Shown here in pieces: positions 33,459 to 42,057 of a stretch of 64,000 nt of DNA (its first letter is position 1; each line of letters opens with the position of its first letter). Both the position numbers and the translations under genes were made by a program. Origin of the DNA: Dehalococcoidia bacterium (lineage in GTDB: Bacteria; Chloroflexota; Dehalococcoidia; DSTF01; JACRBR01). The notes under the pieces were generated by a model. It did no database searches and was not told the origin of the DNA. It worked only from the letters and a program-made list of their open reading frames with translations. The DNA is taken from positions 79,967-143,966 of the forward strand of contig JBBDXD010000014.1 of NCBI GenBank assembly GCA_040902535.1, given 5' to 3'.

Positions 33459-34682
33459 ATGAGCGTCGACGCTGACGCGATCCAGCCGCGCTATCCCGTC
33501 CAGATGACGATGGAGTACCCCGAGCGGGTCTCGCGGTTGTCGACGGCGTTCCGGATCCTCCTTGTGATACCGGTGCTGATCTTCCTGGCGCTGGTCGGCG
33601 GTGGCACGCTCGACGCGGGCTCGTGGGGTGAGGACGGGGCTCGTATGGGCGGCACGTATGCCGGCGGCATCGCGGGCGGGATCGTGCTCGCGATCTGGGC
33701 GACGATCCTCGTGCGCGGCAACATTCCTCACTGGCTGTTCGACTTCCAGGTCGGGCTCAACAGGTTTACGTTTCGCGCCTATTCGTACGTCGCGCTACTC
33801 ACAGACAAGTATCCCGCGTTCGAGGGCGACTGGGCGCTCAACTACGACGTCGTGTACCCGGACCGACTGTCACGATGGAAGCTCCTGTTCTGGAAGCTGA
33901 TCACGTCGATCCCGCACTTCATCGTGCTGTTGTTCCTGGTGATTGCGGCGGTCGTGGTCGTGATCATCGGCTGGTTCGCGATCCTGTTCACCGGCGCGTT
34001 CCCGCGGGGTCTGCACGCGTTCGTCGTGGGCGTGTTGCGCTGGGGCGCGCGCGTCGAGGCGTACTTCCAGTCGCTCACGGATGAGTTTCCCCCGTACTCG
34101 CTGGAGGAGGACGCAGGTCCGGGCAGCGACGGGAGCATGATCGCGTCGGCGATCATCGGTGGGCTGATCATGTTGGCCGGGATCGCTGGAGCAGTGGCGC
34201 TGGCGGTGTTCCTGTTCATTTATCTCAACGACAGCAAAACGTCGGATGTCGACCTGCAAGACGCGCTGGCCGGCTCAGTCGCGGCGGAGCAGGCGCGTAT
34301 CGAGCTAGACGGTGAGGAGTTCACGCTGATGGTCGTCGCCGATCCCGCGGACGTCGAGAATCTGCGCGCAAGCGAGGGCAAGCGGCTGGTCGAAGCGGTC
34401 GTGAGCTATCTGCCGGATGGCGATCGGCTCGATGACGAGTTCACGTTCGGGCCGGTCGACGACGACGATATCGAGCGGGACACGCTGCGGCTCAAGACCG
34501 ACGACGGCACCGAGGACCCCGTGCTGCTCACCTTCGACGGCGTGGTGGCGCCGCTCGACCTCGATTCAACCATTGAAGGGGATTTGCGGGCGGTATTCGA
34601 GATCGACGAGGATGCCATCATCGAGGAGCTGCGCGCGTACACGGGCGAAGGTGAGCGGCACGTCGCCTGGGAGTTCGACTGA
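33459..34682 (+). CDS. DUF4389 membrane protein with C-terminal soluble domain
   Basis: A 407-residue protein. Two DUF4389 units (about 10-115 and 120-210) carry YPERVSR, YPDRLSR, GWFAILFTGAFPRGLHAFVVG and FPPYSLEED. A further hydrophobic helix (about 225-250) leads to a C-terminal domain of about 155 residues, very acidic and strand-rich (SKTSDVDLQDALAGSV onwards), that I do not recognise. This last domain probably projects from the membrane. It sits directly behind a shorter DUF4389 protein and 37 bases ahead of purL. Confidence 0.85.
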   Translation: MSVDADAIQPRYPVQMTMEYPERVSRLSTAFRILLVIPVLIFLALVGGGTLDAGSWGEDGARMGGTYAGGIAGGIVLAIWATILVRGNIPHWLFDFQVGLNRFTFRAYSYVALLTDKYPAFEGDWALNYDVVYPDRLSRWKLLFWKLITSIPHFIVLLFLVIAAVVVVIIGWFAILFTGAFPRGLHAFVVGVLRWGARVEAYFQSLTDEFPPYSLEEDAGPGSDGSMIASAIIGGLIMLAGIAGAVALAVFLFIYLNDSKTSDVDLQDALAGSVAAEQARIELDGEEFTLMVVADPADVENLRASEGKRLVEAVVSYLPDGDRLDDEFTFGPVDDDDIERDTLRLKTDDGTEDPVLLTFDGVVAPLDLDSTIEGDLRAVFEIDEDAIIEELRAYTGEGERHVAWEFD

Positions 34683-34719
34683 GACTGTCAAGATCGCCGG
34701 CGTCGCGCTACGATGAAGG

Positions 34720-36987
34720 GTGCCACCCGACCAGCGTACGCTTGACCACCTCTCGCTCTCGCGCGACGAGTACGACCGCATCGTCGACCTGCTCGACCGC
34801 GAGCCGAACGAGGTCGAACTGGGCATGTTCGGCGCGCTCTGGTCGGAGCATTGCGGCTACAAGAACAGCCGGCCGCTGCTCAAGAACTTCCCGTCGGAAG
34901 GCCGTCATGTCCTGACGAAGGCCGGCGAGGAGAACGCCGGCGTCGTCGACATCGGCGACGGGTGGTGCATCGCTTTCAAGATCGAGTCGCACAACCACCC
35001 GTCCGCGATCGAGCCGTACGAGGGCGCGGCGACGGGCGTCGGCGGCATCGTGCGGGACATCTTCGCGATGGGCGCGCGGCCGATCGCGATCCTCGACTCG
35101 CTGCGCTTCGGGCCGCCGCAGCCGGACGCGCAGACGCCGCCGGACGTGGCAGCGCGCAACCGGCACCTCTTTCACGGCGTCGTCGCCGGTATCGCTGGGT
35201 ACGGCAACTGCCTGGGCATCCCGACGGTGGGCGGCGAAGTGAGCTTCGCGCCGTCGTACTCCGGCAATCCGCTCGTCAACGCCATGTGCATCGGCGTAGC
35301 GCGGACGGACGTCCTGGTGAACGCGCGCGCGGACGGCCCCGGCAACCTGCTGATGCTCGTCGGCGCGGACACCGGCCGCGACGGCATCCACGGCGCGACG
35401 TTCGCGAGCGTCGAGCTGGACGAGACGTCGGAGGAGCGGCGGCCGGCGGTGCAGGTGGGCAACCCGTTCCTCGAAAAGCTGCTGATGGAGGCATGCCTGG
35501 AACTGACCGAGGAGCACCGCGACTGGATCGTGGGCTTGCAGGATTTCGGCGCCGCCGGTCTGACCAGCTCAGCGGTGGAGTGCGCGGCCAAGGCCGGCAC
35601 CGGCATCATCATCGACGTGGCGAAGGCGCCGCGACGCGAAGCCGGCATGTCGGCGTACGAAGTGATGCTGAGCGAGTCGCAAGAGCGCATGCTGGTCATC
35701 GTCAAGCCGCGCCACGAAGCCGACGTGCGCGCGCTGTTCGAGCGCTGGGAGTTGCACGTCGAGACGATCGGCGTCGTGACGGACGACGGCATGGTGCGCA
35801 TCCGCGACGGCGACGAAGAGGTCGTGCGCGTGCCGGCGAAGCAGCTCACCGACGCGCCGACGTACGTCCGGGAAGGCGTCAAGCCGCGCTGGCTCGACGA
35901 ATTGCAGAACTACGACCTGTCGCAGCTACCCGACGTCTCGGACGGCGCGCACAACGGCTCCGAACGGGCGCTTCGCACGAGCGACGTGCTGCTGGAGCTG
36001 CTCGCGTCGCCGGAGATCGCGTCGAAGCGCATGGTGTGGCGGCAGTACGACCACCAGGTGGGCACGAACACGCTCATCGGCCCCGGCAGCGACGCTGCGG
36101 TGCTGCGGATCAAGGGCACCAGGAAGGCGATCGCCGTCGCGACGGACGGCAACGCCGCGTACACGTACCTCGATCCGTACGCGGGCGGCGCGATCGCTGT
36201 CGCGGAGGCGGCGCGCAACGTCGCCTGCACGGGCGCCCGGCCGCTGGCGATGACGAACTGCCTGAACTTCGGCAATCCGGAGAAGCCGGAGGTCTACTAC
36301 CAGCTCAGCGAGGCGATCCGCGGCATGGCCGACGCCGCGCGGGCGCTCGAACTGCCCGTGATCAGTGGCAACGTGAGCCTGTACAACGAGACGAACGGCG
36401 AGGCGATCTGGCCGACGCCGGTCGTAGGGGTAGTCGGGTTGCTCGAAGACGCCGATCGTGCGGTGCCGATGGGGTTTCGGGATGCAGGCGACAGCGTCCT
36501 TGTCGCAGGCCCGGCGCCGACACGCGAAGGGTTCGCCGGGTCGGAATATCTCCGAACGAAGCAAGGCGTCGTCGCCGGGAGGCCGTCGTTCGACATCGAT
36601 GCGGAGTTGCGAGTCCAGCGGTTCCTGCTCGACGCCGCCGAGGCGGGGCTCCTGCGCTCCGCGCACGACGTGTCGACCGGCGGGTTGGGCGTCGCGATCG
36701 CCGAGTGCGCGATTCATGGGGCGCTGGGCGTGACGTCGCACCGGCGGTTCGACGCCGTCGCGTTGTTCAGCGAGTCGCAGTCGCGGGTCGTGGTGTCATG
36801 CGCAGCCGGTGATCGGGCGGCGCTCGGGGCGGTCGCGGCACGTCATGGCGTGCCGCTCGAGGAGATCGGGGTCGTTGGCGGCGATCGCGTCGTGCTCGGC
36901 GATATCGACGTTTCGGTCGATGAACTGCGGGATGCGTACGAGTCGGGATTGCCGAAGGCGATGGCGGGCGTGACGGCGAACGTCTAG
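34720..36987 (+). CDS. purL: Phosphoribosylformylglycinamidine synthase subunit PurL
   Basis: A 755-residue small PurL, the synthase subunit of FGAM synthase in purine biosynthesis; it takes ammonia from PurQ with PurS. Marks: GMFGALWSEHCGYKNSRPLL (about 29-48) with the catalytic His, FKIESHNHPSAIEPYEGAATGVGG (nucleotide loop), LDSLRFGP, a second half starting YDHQVGTNTLIGPG with DPYAGGAIAVAEAARN, and LRSAHDVSTGGLGVAIAE. Length is right for the bacterial PurS/PurL/PurQ form. The start is GTG at 34720; purS and purQ are not in the window. The last 3 bases overlap the convergent SDR gene. Confidence 0.95.
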   Translation: MPPDQRTLDHLSLSRDEYDRIVDLLDREPNEVELGMFGALWSEHCGYKNSRPLLKNFPSEGRHVLTKAGEENAGVVDIGDGWCIAFKIESHNHPSAIEPYEGAATGVGGIVRDIFAMGARPIAILDSLRFGPPQPDAQTPPDVAARNRHLFHGVVAGIAGYGNCLGIPTVGGEVSFAPSYSGNPLVNAMCIGVARTDVLVNARADGPGNLLMLVGADTGRDGIHGATFASVELDETSEERRPAVQVGNPFLEKLLMEACLELTEEHRDWIVGLQDFGAAGLTSSAVECAAKAGTGIIIDVAKAPRREAGMSAYEVMLSESQERMLVIVKPRHEADVRALFERWELHVETIGVVTDDGMVRIRDGDEEVVRVPAKQLTDAPTYVREGVKPRWLDELQNYDLSQLPDVSDGAHNGSERALRTSDVLLELLASPEIASKRMVWRQYDHQVGTNTLIGPGSDAAVLRIKGTRKAIAVATDGNAAYTYLDPYAGGAIAVAEAARNVACTGARPLAMTNCLNFGNPEKPEVYYQLSEAIRGMADAARALELPVISGNVSLYNETNGEAIWPTPVVGVVGLLEDADRAVPMGFRDAGDSVLVAGPAPTREGFAGSEYLRTKQGVVAGRPSFDIDAELRVQRFLLDAAEAGLLRSAHDVSTGGLGVAIAECAIHGALGVTSHRRFDAVALFSESQSRVVVSCAAGDRAALGAVAARHGVPLEEIGVVGGDRVVLGDIDVSVDELRDAYESGLPKAMAGVTANV

Positions 36988-37574
36988 GCCACTTCCGCCA
37001 CGAGCAGGGCGCCTTCGACCGCGGCGGTGACGTCTGATGCGAGGTAGACCATAGCGCGTTTCACGTCGAGCGGCTGCGGGGGTTTGTGCTCTTTCAGCGC
37101 CGGGCCGATGGCATCGGCGGACGCGCGCGAGGTGACGAGCGCGTTGGCGCGCAGGCCGGCGTCGGCGAGCGTGCGCGCCCACGCGAGCAGTTCTCGCGAC
37201 GCGGCAACGTCTTCACCATCGATGATGACGATGATGGCGGGGTCGGAGCGCAGCCCTGCGAGCGCTGCCGGTGGCATCGGCGCGCGGGCGTGGTAGACGA
37301 GGATGCTGATCGGTCCGAGATCTGTGCTCGCATCGGCGATGGCTTCTCGAAACGTCGTCTCGCCGCCGTCCGTCGTGAGCACGATGCTCTTGCGGCCGAT
37401 CGCCCAGAACTCGTTCGCGGTGCTGTTGGCGGCGAACTCGGCGGCGGTGTCTTCGCTCAGTGTGACGAGCGCGACATTCGCGCCGGCTTCGGCGAGCGCG
37501 ACGGCGGCGTTGCGTCCGGCGGGACGCTCGACGCCGAAGACGAGCGCGGCGCGGTGCGCCAGTTCGTCGGGCAT
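36984..37574 (-). CDS. SDR-like protein without catalytic Tyr-Lys
   Basis: A 196-residue Rossmann-fold protein. The N-terminal part (ALVFGVERPAGRNAAVALAEAGANVALV) has the strand-Gly-helix order of short-chain dehydrogenases, with G-x5-G spacing in place of TGxxxGxG. The central ILVYHARAP corresponds to the NNAG strand. The active-site YxxxK is absent; the corresponding helix lacks both residues. The short tail ends VEGALLVAEVA, as in SDRs. It is probably not an active reductase and may bind a nucleotide or a partner. It precedes nothing obviously related and follows the methyltransferase gene by 1 base overlap at 37574. Confidence 0.65.
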   Translation of the reverse strand: MPDELAHRAALVFGVERPAGRNAAVALAEAGANVALVTLSEDTAAEFAANSTANEFWAIGRKSIVLTTDGGETTFREAIADASTDLGPISILVYHARAPMPPAALAGLRSDPAIIVIIDGEDVAASRELLAWARTLADAGLRANALVTSRASADAIGPALKEHKPPQPLDVKRAMVYLASDVTAAVEGALLVAEVA

Positions 37575-38464
37575 CAGACGCGTACCGCCGTCATCCAGAT
37601 GTGGTTGCAGAAGAAGCGGTTGAGCGGCGGATACATGCTGAGCGGCCGCAGGAAGCGGATGAAGTCGAGCACGCGCAGTTCGATGTTGAGCCGGCGCGAA
37701 TCGAAGTAGCCGCCCTTCGACGGCGGCTCCCAGAACTGCGTCGAGCGCACGCGGAAGCCGTGATGCTCGACGTTCATCGCGAGGGCGGGCGCTGACTGCT
37801 CGTTGATGTGCATCTCGCGCTCGAACGTGTCGTGCGGGAACTCGCGGCCGGTGGGGAGCATCGTCTCGTTGAACAGTCCGTCGCCGAAGCGGAGCAGGCG
37901 GCTCAGGCGGAGCGCGGCCTGGTTCACGCGGCGGCTGTAGTGCGGGTAGACCTTCTCTTCGAAGGTCTTGTTCGGCGATGTGTGCATGACGAGGAGACCG
38001 CCGGGGCGGATCGTGCGGTGCAGTTCATCGAACGCGGCGGCAAGCTCGTGCGGGTACAGGTGCTCGACGACGTCCATCATGAAGACGACGTCGAAGAACG
38101 CATCATCGAAGCGGAGCGCTTTCACGTCCATCTGGTCGACGTGCATGCGACCGCTCGCCGGGTCGTCGATCTCGGCGAGCGCCTGCGCCGCGATATCAAC
38201 GGCGGCCTGCGCGTAGTCGATGCCCCACGCTTCGGCGCCGCGCAGGGCTGACTGGATCACCAACTCGCCGCGCCCGCATCCGACATCGAGGACGCGCTTG
38301 CCACGCAGATCGCCGGCGAGGGTGAGCGCCTTGATGAAGCGCGGACCGACCTTGCGGCCTTTGCTGACGACGAAGTCCTCGTAGCCGTGGCAGTTCGTCA
38401 GGTAGTAGTCGCCGGTGTAGACGTCGGGCTCGACGCGGGGCGGAGTCGCGCGCGTGTCACGCAA
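37574..38464 (-). CDS. Class I SAM-dependent methyltransferase
   Basis: A protein of about 296 residues. Motif I is RVLDVGCGRGELVIQSALRG, the acidic SAM-binding position is in AWGIDYAQAA, and motif IV/post-I is FMMDVVEHLYPHEL, followed by IRPGGLLVMHTSPN. A TTG at 38462-38464 is chosen because a GGGAGG site lies 8 bases upstream; it overlaps the nucleotidyltransferase stop by 8 bases, so the two are coupled. The C-terminal 120 residues are helical and probably bind the acceptor. The acceptor (lipid, sugar or small molecule) is unknown. It touches the SDR-like gene by 1 base. Confidence 0.85.
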   Translation of the reverse strand: MRDTRATPPRVEPDVYTGDYYLTNCHGYEDFVVSKGRKVGPRFIKALTLAGDLRGKRVLDVGCGRGELVIQSALRGAEAWGIDYAQAAVDIAAQALAEIDDPASGRMHVDQMDVKALRFDDAFFDVVFMMDVVEHLYPHELAAAFDELHRTIRPGGLLVMHTSPNKTFEEKVYPHYSRRVNQAALRLSRLLRFGDGLFNETMLPTGREFPHDTFEREMHINEQSAPALAMNVEHHGFRVRSTQFWEPPSKGGYFDSRRLNIELRVLDFIRFLRPLSMYPPLNRFFCNHIWMTAVRV

Positions 38465-39089
38465 GACGCAGCGCCTCCCGCGACGTCCGCAGCGTGCGCT
38501 CCCCCAGGCCGTCATCGGCGAGCAGCGCGTCGAGGTAGGCGGCGTCGTAGCCGTGTTCTAGCAGGTGCTGCGCGACGCCGCCGACGCGCTCGGGCCGCGC
38601 GAGCAGCGCGTTGGCGACGAGTTGCCATTCGAGCGGCGCGACGGGCACGTGCTGGTCTTCGAAGTGCAGGACGCGCACCTTATCGCTCCACGTCGACCAG
38701 TGCTCAGTCAGCGCGATGTGACCATCGTCCTTAGCGATGATCAGGTCGCCCATCACCTCCACCTTGACGCCGTAGACCTCGAAGATGCCGAAGTCGCTGG
38801 TGTACGGGCCGGAGGAGCTGTGGGCCACGGGCCGGAGCGTCGGGGCGATGTCGCAGAGGGCGCCTTCCATGATGTACGCCCCTTCGCTCGTCGTCGCGAG
38901 GTCGATGTCGGGCGGGCTGTAGCCTTCGAGACCCTGCAGGACGCTGGCCGTGCTCCCGATGAGCGCCCACGGCTGCTGCGCCTTGAACATCGCAGGCACG
39001 ACGGCGCGCAACACGGCGAGCGTAGCGGTACGCACTTCGTCGGAAAGGCCCGAACCGGGGCGGCACTCTTCGTGTACAGGTGCTGTCAT
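38457..39089 (-). CDS. Nucleotidyltransferase-fold protein
   Basis: A 210-residue protein. The segment WALIGSTASVLQGLEGYSPPDIDLATT (about 41-67) has the GS...DxD pattern of the polymerase-beta-like nucleotidyltransferase superfamily, with Asp-x-Asp metal ligands. A third acidic position may be in VKVEVMGDLIIAKDDG. Proteins of this sort include minimal NTases of toxin-antitoxin pairs, antibiotic adenylyltransferases and uncharacterised metabolic enzymes. The coupled methyltransferase gene downstream is the only context. No HEPN partner is seen. Confidence 0.7.
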   Translation of the reverse strand: MTAPVHEECRPGSGLSDEVRTATLAVLRAVVPAMFKAQQPWALIGSTASVLQGLEGYSPPDIDLATTSEGAYIMEGALCDIAPTLRPVAHSSSGPYTSDFGIFEVYGVKVEVMGDLIIAKDDGHIALTEHWSTWSDKVRVLHFEDQHVPVAPLEWQLVANALLARPERVGGVAQHLLEHGYDAAYLDALLADDGLGERTLRTSREALRLA

Positions 39090-39142
39090 GCGGCAATTCT
39101 AGCGGACGGATCCGCGTGGCTCGGACGCATCATGTCACTCCG

Positions 39143-40003
39143 TCAGCCCCACACCGGACGCAGATCATCTGCGATGCGGCGGCCCTGCGCGCGCCCCGTC
39201 TCGGCGACGGCGACGCGCTTCGACGGATCCATGAGGCTGGGGCCGGCGGCTTCCTTCGTGGCGTCATCGAACATGACGACGAGCACCTTCGCGCCGGCGG
39301 CTTCGAGTTCGCCCTTCTCACGCGCGATGTCGCGCGCTGCGAGCCCGTTGATGCCGCGATCGGTCGCGCCCATCGTGGCGATGATGAGGACGACGTCCGG
39401 TTCGATGCGCTGCGCGAGGTCCGCCGACGTACCGGAGCGGACGCCGCCATCGGTGTAGCGGCGGTTGTTGATGGTGACCGGCGGAAAGAGCGCCGGCACC
39501 GAGCATGACGACGCGACCGCGTGCTGGATCGACACGCCGTGCGCCTTCTCCCACGCGGCAAGCTCTCCGCTCGCGCAATCGACGGCGGTGATCAGCATGG
39601 GCTTGGCGGGCCAGCCGGGGAAGTCGTGCTCGGCGAAGGACTGCAGCCAGCGCTCCTCGTCGACGGTCTTCGCGTCGAGTGCCATACGGCCGATCTTCGC
39701 GGCGTGCGCGGGCGTCATGCGCTCGACGGATGCCCAGAGCTGAAACGTCGCGGCGGCGTGCGCGGGGTCGCTGCTGGTCGCCGCGCTGAGCGGCCGCTCG
39801 CGTTCCCGCGTCAGCTCGGTGAGCTGTTCACGCGGATCGTGGCCGTGCGCCAGGTGCGTCCCGACGACGGAGCCCGCAGACGTGCCGACGATCAGGTCGG
39901 CTTCGCGCACATCGAGGCCGGCGTCTAGCAGGCCGGCGGCGATGGCCGTCTCCCAGGCGATGCCGACGTTGCCGCCGCCGCCGAGCACGAGCGCTCGCTT
40001 CAT
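39143..40003 (-). CDS. Patatin-like phospholipase
   Basis: A 286-residue patatin-fold serine hydrolase. The oxyanion loop is LVLGGGGNVGIAWE (about 4-17), the nucleophile elbow is GTSAGS (Ser near 45), and the catalytic Asp is in RYTDGGVRSG. Patatins release fatty acids from lipids with a Ser-Asp dyad. No signal peptide, so the protein acts from the cytoplasm. A strong GGAGGAGGAT lies before ATG 40001-40003. It is separated from the NTase by 53 bases and may be co-transcribed with it. Confidence 0.88.
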   Translation of the reverse strand: MKRALVLGGGGNVGIAWETAIAAGLLDAGLDVREADLIVGTSAGSVVGTHLAHGHDPREQLTELTRERERPLSAATSSDPAHAAATFQLWASVERMTPAHAAKIGRMALDAKTVDEERWLQSFAEHDFPGWPAKPMLITAVDCASGELAAWEKAHGVSIQHAVASSCSVPALFPPVTINNRRYTDGGVRSGTSADLAQRIEPDVVLIIATMGATDRGINGLAARDIAREKGELEAAGAKVLVVMFDDATKEAAGPSLMDPSKRVAVAETGRAQGRRIADDLRPVWG

Positions 40004-40070
40004 CCGATCCTCCTCCCGTCGCATGCCTAGACGCCGGCGCATGATAGACGCGGCGAGCGCGGAGGAGCCA

Positions 40071-41438
40071 CTAGCGGCGTGTGCGGGGAGCGCGGCTGCG
40101 CTTCGGCGCGGGCGCCTCGAAGTGGGGCGCCGCATCGAGCACGATCTGGCTGCACACGGCGTGATCGAGCAGCCGCGACGCGAGGCGCGGGCCAAGCTCG
40201 TCGAGCGTGAGCGCCGTCGTTACGACGGTCGGCATGCGGCGCGTGTATCGATAGTTCAGCACCGAGAACAGGCGGTCCTTGCCCCACGACGTGAGATCGT
40301 CGAGCACGAGCAACGGCGCGTCACGCATCTGGCGGAAGGCGAGGTTGCGTTCGCTCGATTCGTCGCCGGCCTGCGTCTCGCGCAGGTACTCGACGAGTTC
40401 GGCGACGTCGACGAAGCAGACCGCGTCGCCGCGCGCGCGGCGGTAGTTGGCGATCGCCGCCGCGAGATGCGTCTTGCCCGTGCCATGCGAGCCCATGAAC
40501 AGCAGCCACCCCGCCGGCGCCTCGCTGAAGGTCAGCGCCTGCCGGTAGGCGTTCTCGAGCCGCTTGCGATCTTCCATCGCCAGGTGGACGCCGCGAAACT
40601 CGAAGCTCTCGAACGTCATGTCGCGCATCTGCGGCCGGTCGACAACGTCGAGGGCGCTGATGGCGGTGGATCGCAGCGACTCCAGCGTGTACACGCGCGC
40701 CACGCTGGCATCGGTGAGGCGCGTGCGCAGGCGTTCGTCGAGCTGCTCCGGCGCGAGGTTCGTCGTGACGACCATCGGCAGGTGCGCGTTGAAGCGATGA
40801 TTGATGAGTTGAAACAGTTTTTCCTGCGCCCACGGCGTCGGCGCCTGCGTGCCGAGGTCGTCCAGCACGAGCACCGGCGCGTTGCGAACGCGCTCGAACA
40901 GGTCGTCGTAGCCGACGTCGGCGCCGGGCTGGTACGCCGAGCGCAGATGGTCGAGCAGGTCGGGGACGACGACGAACAGCGCGCCCTCGCCTCGCTCGAG
41001 CAGCCGATTGACGATCGCCGCCGCGATGTGCGTCTTGCCGCAGCCGCTGGCGCCGGACAGCACGATCCAGCCGGCGGGCGACTCGGCGAACGAGCGTGCG
41101 TCTTCGACGCAGCGCGCGTATTGCTCCTGGTCGCGTGCGCCGGGGTTGCGGCCGCGGCCGATCAGGTTGCGAAACGTGAGCCTCGACAGCGGCCCGATGT
41201 TCGAGTAGCGGAGCAGCCTGTCGGCGCGGTCCGATACGCTTTCCTCGCGCGAGCAGCGGCACGGCACCGCCTGCCCGAACTCAGGATGGCCGAGCGGGAC
41301 GTTGACGCGCACGAACCTCGCGCCCGCGCAGTGCGGGCACGCGCCGTCGTCAGGGGTTGAGACGCTGCTTGAGGATGCGGCCGTACTTGCCGGAGAAGTA
41401 GCGGTCACTTTCGGGAGCATCTCTTCCAGTTTTCGCAT
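40071..41438 (-). CDS. Tandem AAA+ ATPase, DnaC/IstB-like, probable helicase loader
   Basis: A 455-residue protein with two AAA+ domains of the DnaC/DnaI/IstB type, each complete: Walker A at 129-136 (GASGCGKT) and 316-323 (GSHGTGKT), Walker B at about 189-194 (VLVLDD) and 376-381 (LLVLDD), sensor VVTTNL/VVTTAL, and an Arg-finger region RLRTRLTD/RLASRLLD. The N-terminus has a C-x2-C, then C-x-C zinc knuckle (Cys34, 37, 60, 62), as in many helicase loaders. Single-domain loaders are normal, so the duplication is unusual. It lies downstream of dnaB and dnaD, overlapping dnaD by 89 bases, consistent with loading the DnaB helicase. Confidence 0.8.
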   Translation of the reverse strand: MRKLEEMLPKVTATSPASTAASSSSVSTPDDGACPHCAGARFVRVNVPLGHPEFGQAVPCRCSREESVSDRADRLLRYSNIGPLSRLTFRNLIGRGRNPGARDQEQYARCVEDARSFAESPAGWIVLSGASGCGKTHIAAAIVNRLLERGEGALFVVVPDLLDHLRSAYQPGADVGYDDLFERVRNAPVLVLDDLGTQAPTPWAQEKLFQLINHRFNAHLPMVVTTNLAPEQLDERLRTRLTDASVARVYTLESLRSTAISALDVVDRPQMRDMTFESFEFRGVHLAMEDRKRLENAYRQALTFSEAPAGWLLFMGSHGTGKTHLAAAIANYRRARGDAVCFVDVAELVEYLRETQAGDESSERNLAFRQMRDAPLLVLDDLTSWGKDRLFSVLNYRYTRRMPTVVTTALTLDELGPRLASRLLDHAVCSQIVLDAAPHFEAPAPKRSRAPRTRR

Positions 41439-42057
41439 AGTCGGGTCCTTCGACTGCCCAGCGTTCGAGGATGCGGGATACGTATCGCCACGAGCGCGCG
41501 TTCTGCGCCGCGGCCTCCCGGAACGCGGCTTCCAGCCATTCGTGGGGATACCGACGTTCCGCTTCGGCCAATTCGTCGGCGACCAGCGGCGAGATGCCGC
41601 CGATCAGCGATTCGTACAGCGCGAACACGCTCGACCGCGGCATCGATGCCGGTGGCGGCTGCACGACCGGACCGAGCGCGACGGCGCCACTGCGGATCGC
41701 CTCCATGCCGCGCCGGTCGGCGGGCGCGTTGAGGAAGAACAGCGCGACGTCGCTGCCGTCGACCGTGACGCTCAACGTGAGCAGCGCGCCGAGTTCGACG
41801 GCGCGCGTCAGCCCGCGCTCGACCGCATCGTCGCCGGCCTGCGCGGTGAGCAAGAACGACGCCACGCCGGGCTCGGCACGGAAGTCGGCCGTCGTGAGGT
41901 AGCGCGGATATCCCTTTCTGCGCGCGAGCAGGTTGAAGGCGTACAGCACGACGCCCATCGAAACGGCGTCGTCGGCGAGGCGAGGCAGAACGTCGCTCAA
42001 GAAGACGTTCGGGATCGCCGTGGACTGCGGGCGGGCCGGGAAGCCGGCGAAGGTCAC
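41350..42057 (-). CDS. DnaD-like primosomal protein
   Basis: A 235-residue protein. The N-terminal half (AIPNVFLSDVLPRLADDAVSMGVVLYAFNLL) is a winged-helix DnaD-like domain; the C-terminal half has FALYESLIGGISPLVADELAEAERRYPHEWLEAAFREA and RSWRYVSRILERW, the DnaB_2/DnaD C-terminal domain. In Bacillus, DnaD helps load the replicative helicase. The GTG start at 42055-42057 overlaps the dnaB stop by GTGA, and its 3' end runs 89 bases into the tandem AAA+ gene. The three form a helicase-loading module. Confidence 0.8.
   Translation of the reverse strand: MTFAGFPARPQSTAIPNVFLSDVLPRLADDAVSMGVVLYAFNLLARRKGYPRYLTTADFRAEPGVASFLLTAQAGDDAVERGLTRAVELGALLTLSVTVDGSDVALFFLNAPADRRGMEAIRSGAVALGPVVQPPPASMPRSSVFALYESLIGGISPLVADELAEAERRYPHEWLEAAFREAAAQNARSWRYVSRILERWAVEGPDYAKTGRDAPESDRYFSGKYGRILKQRLNP

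Noticed and set aside
38457..39089. NTase as half of a MNT/HEPN toxin-antitoxin pair
   Set aside because: No HEPN-type partner is adjacent; the coupled gene is a methyltransferase.
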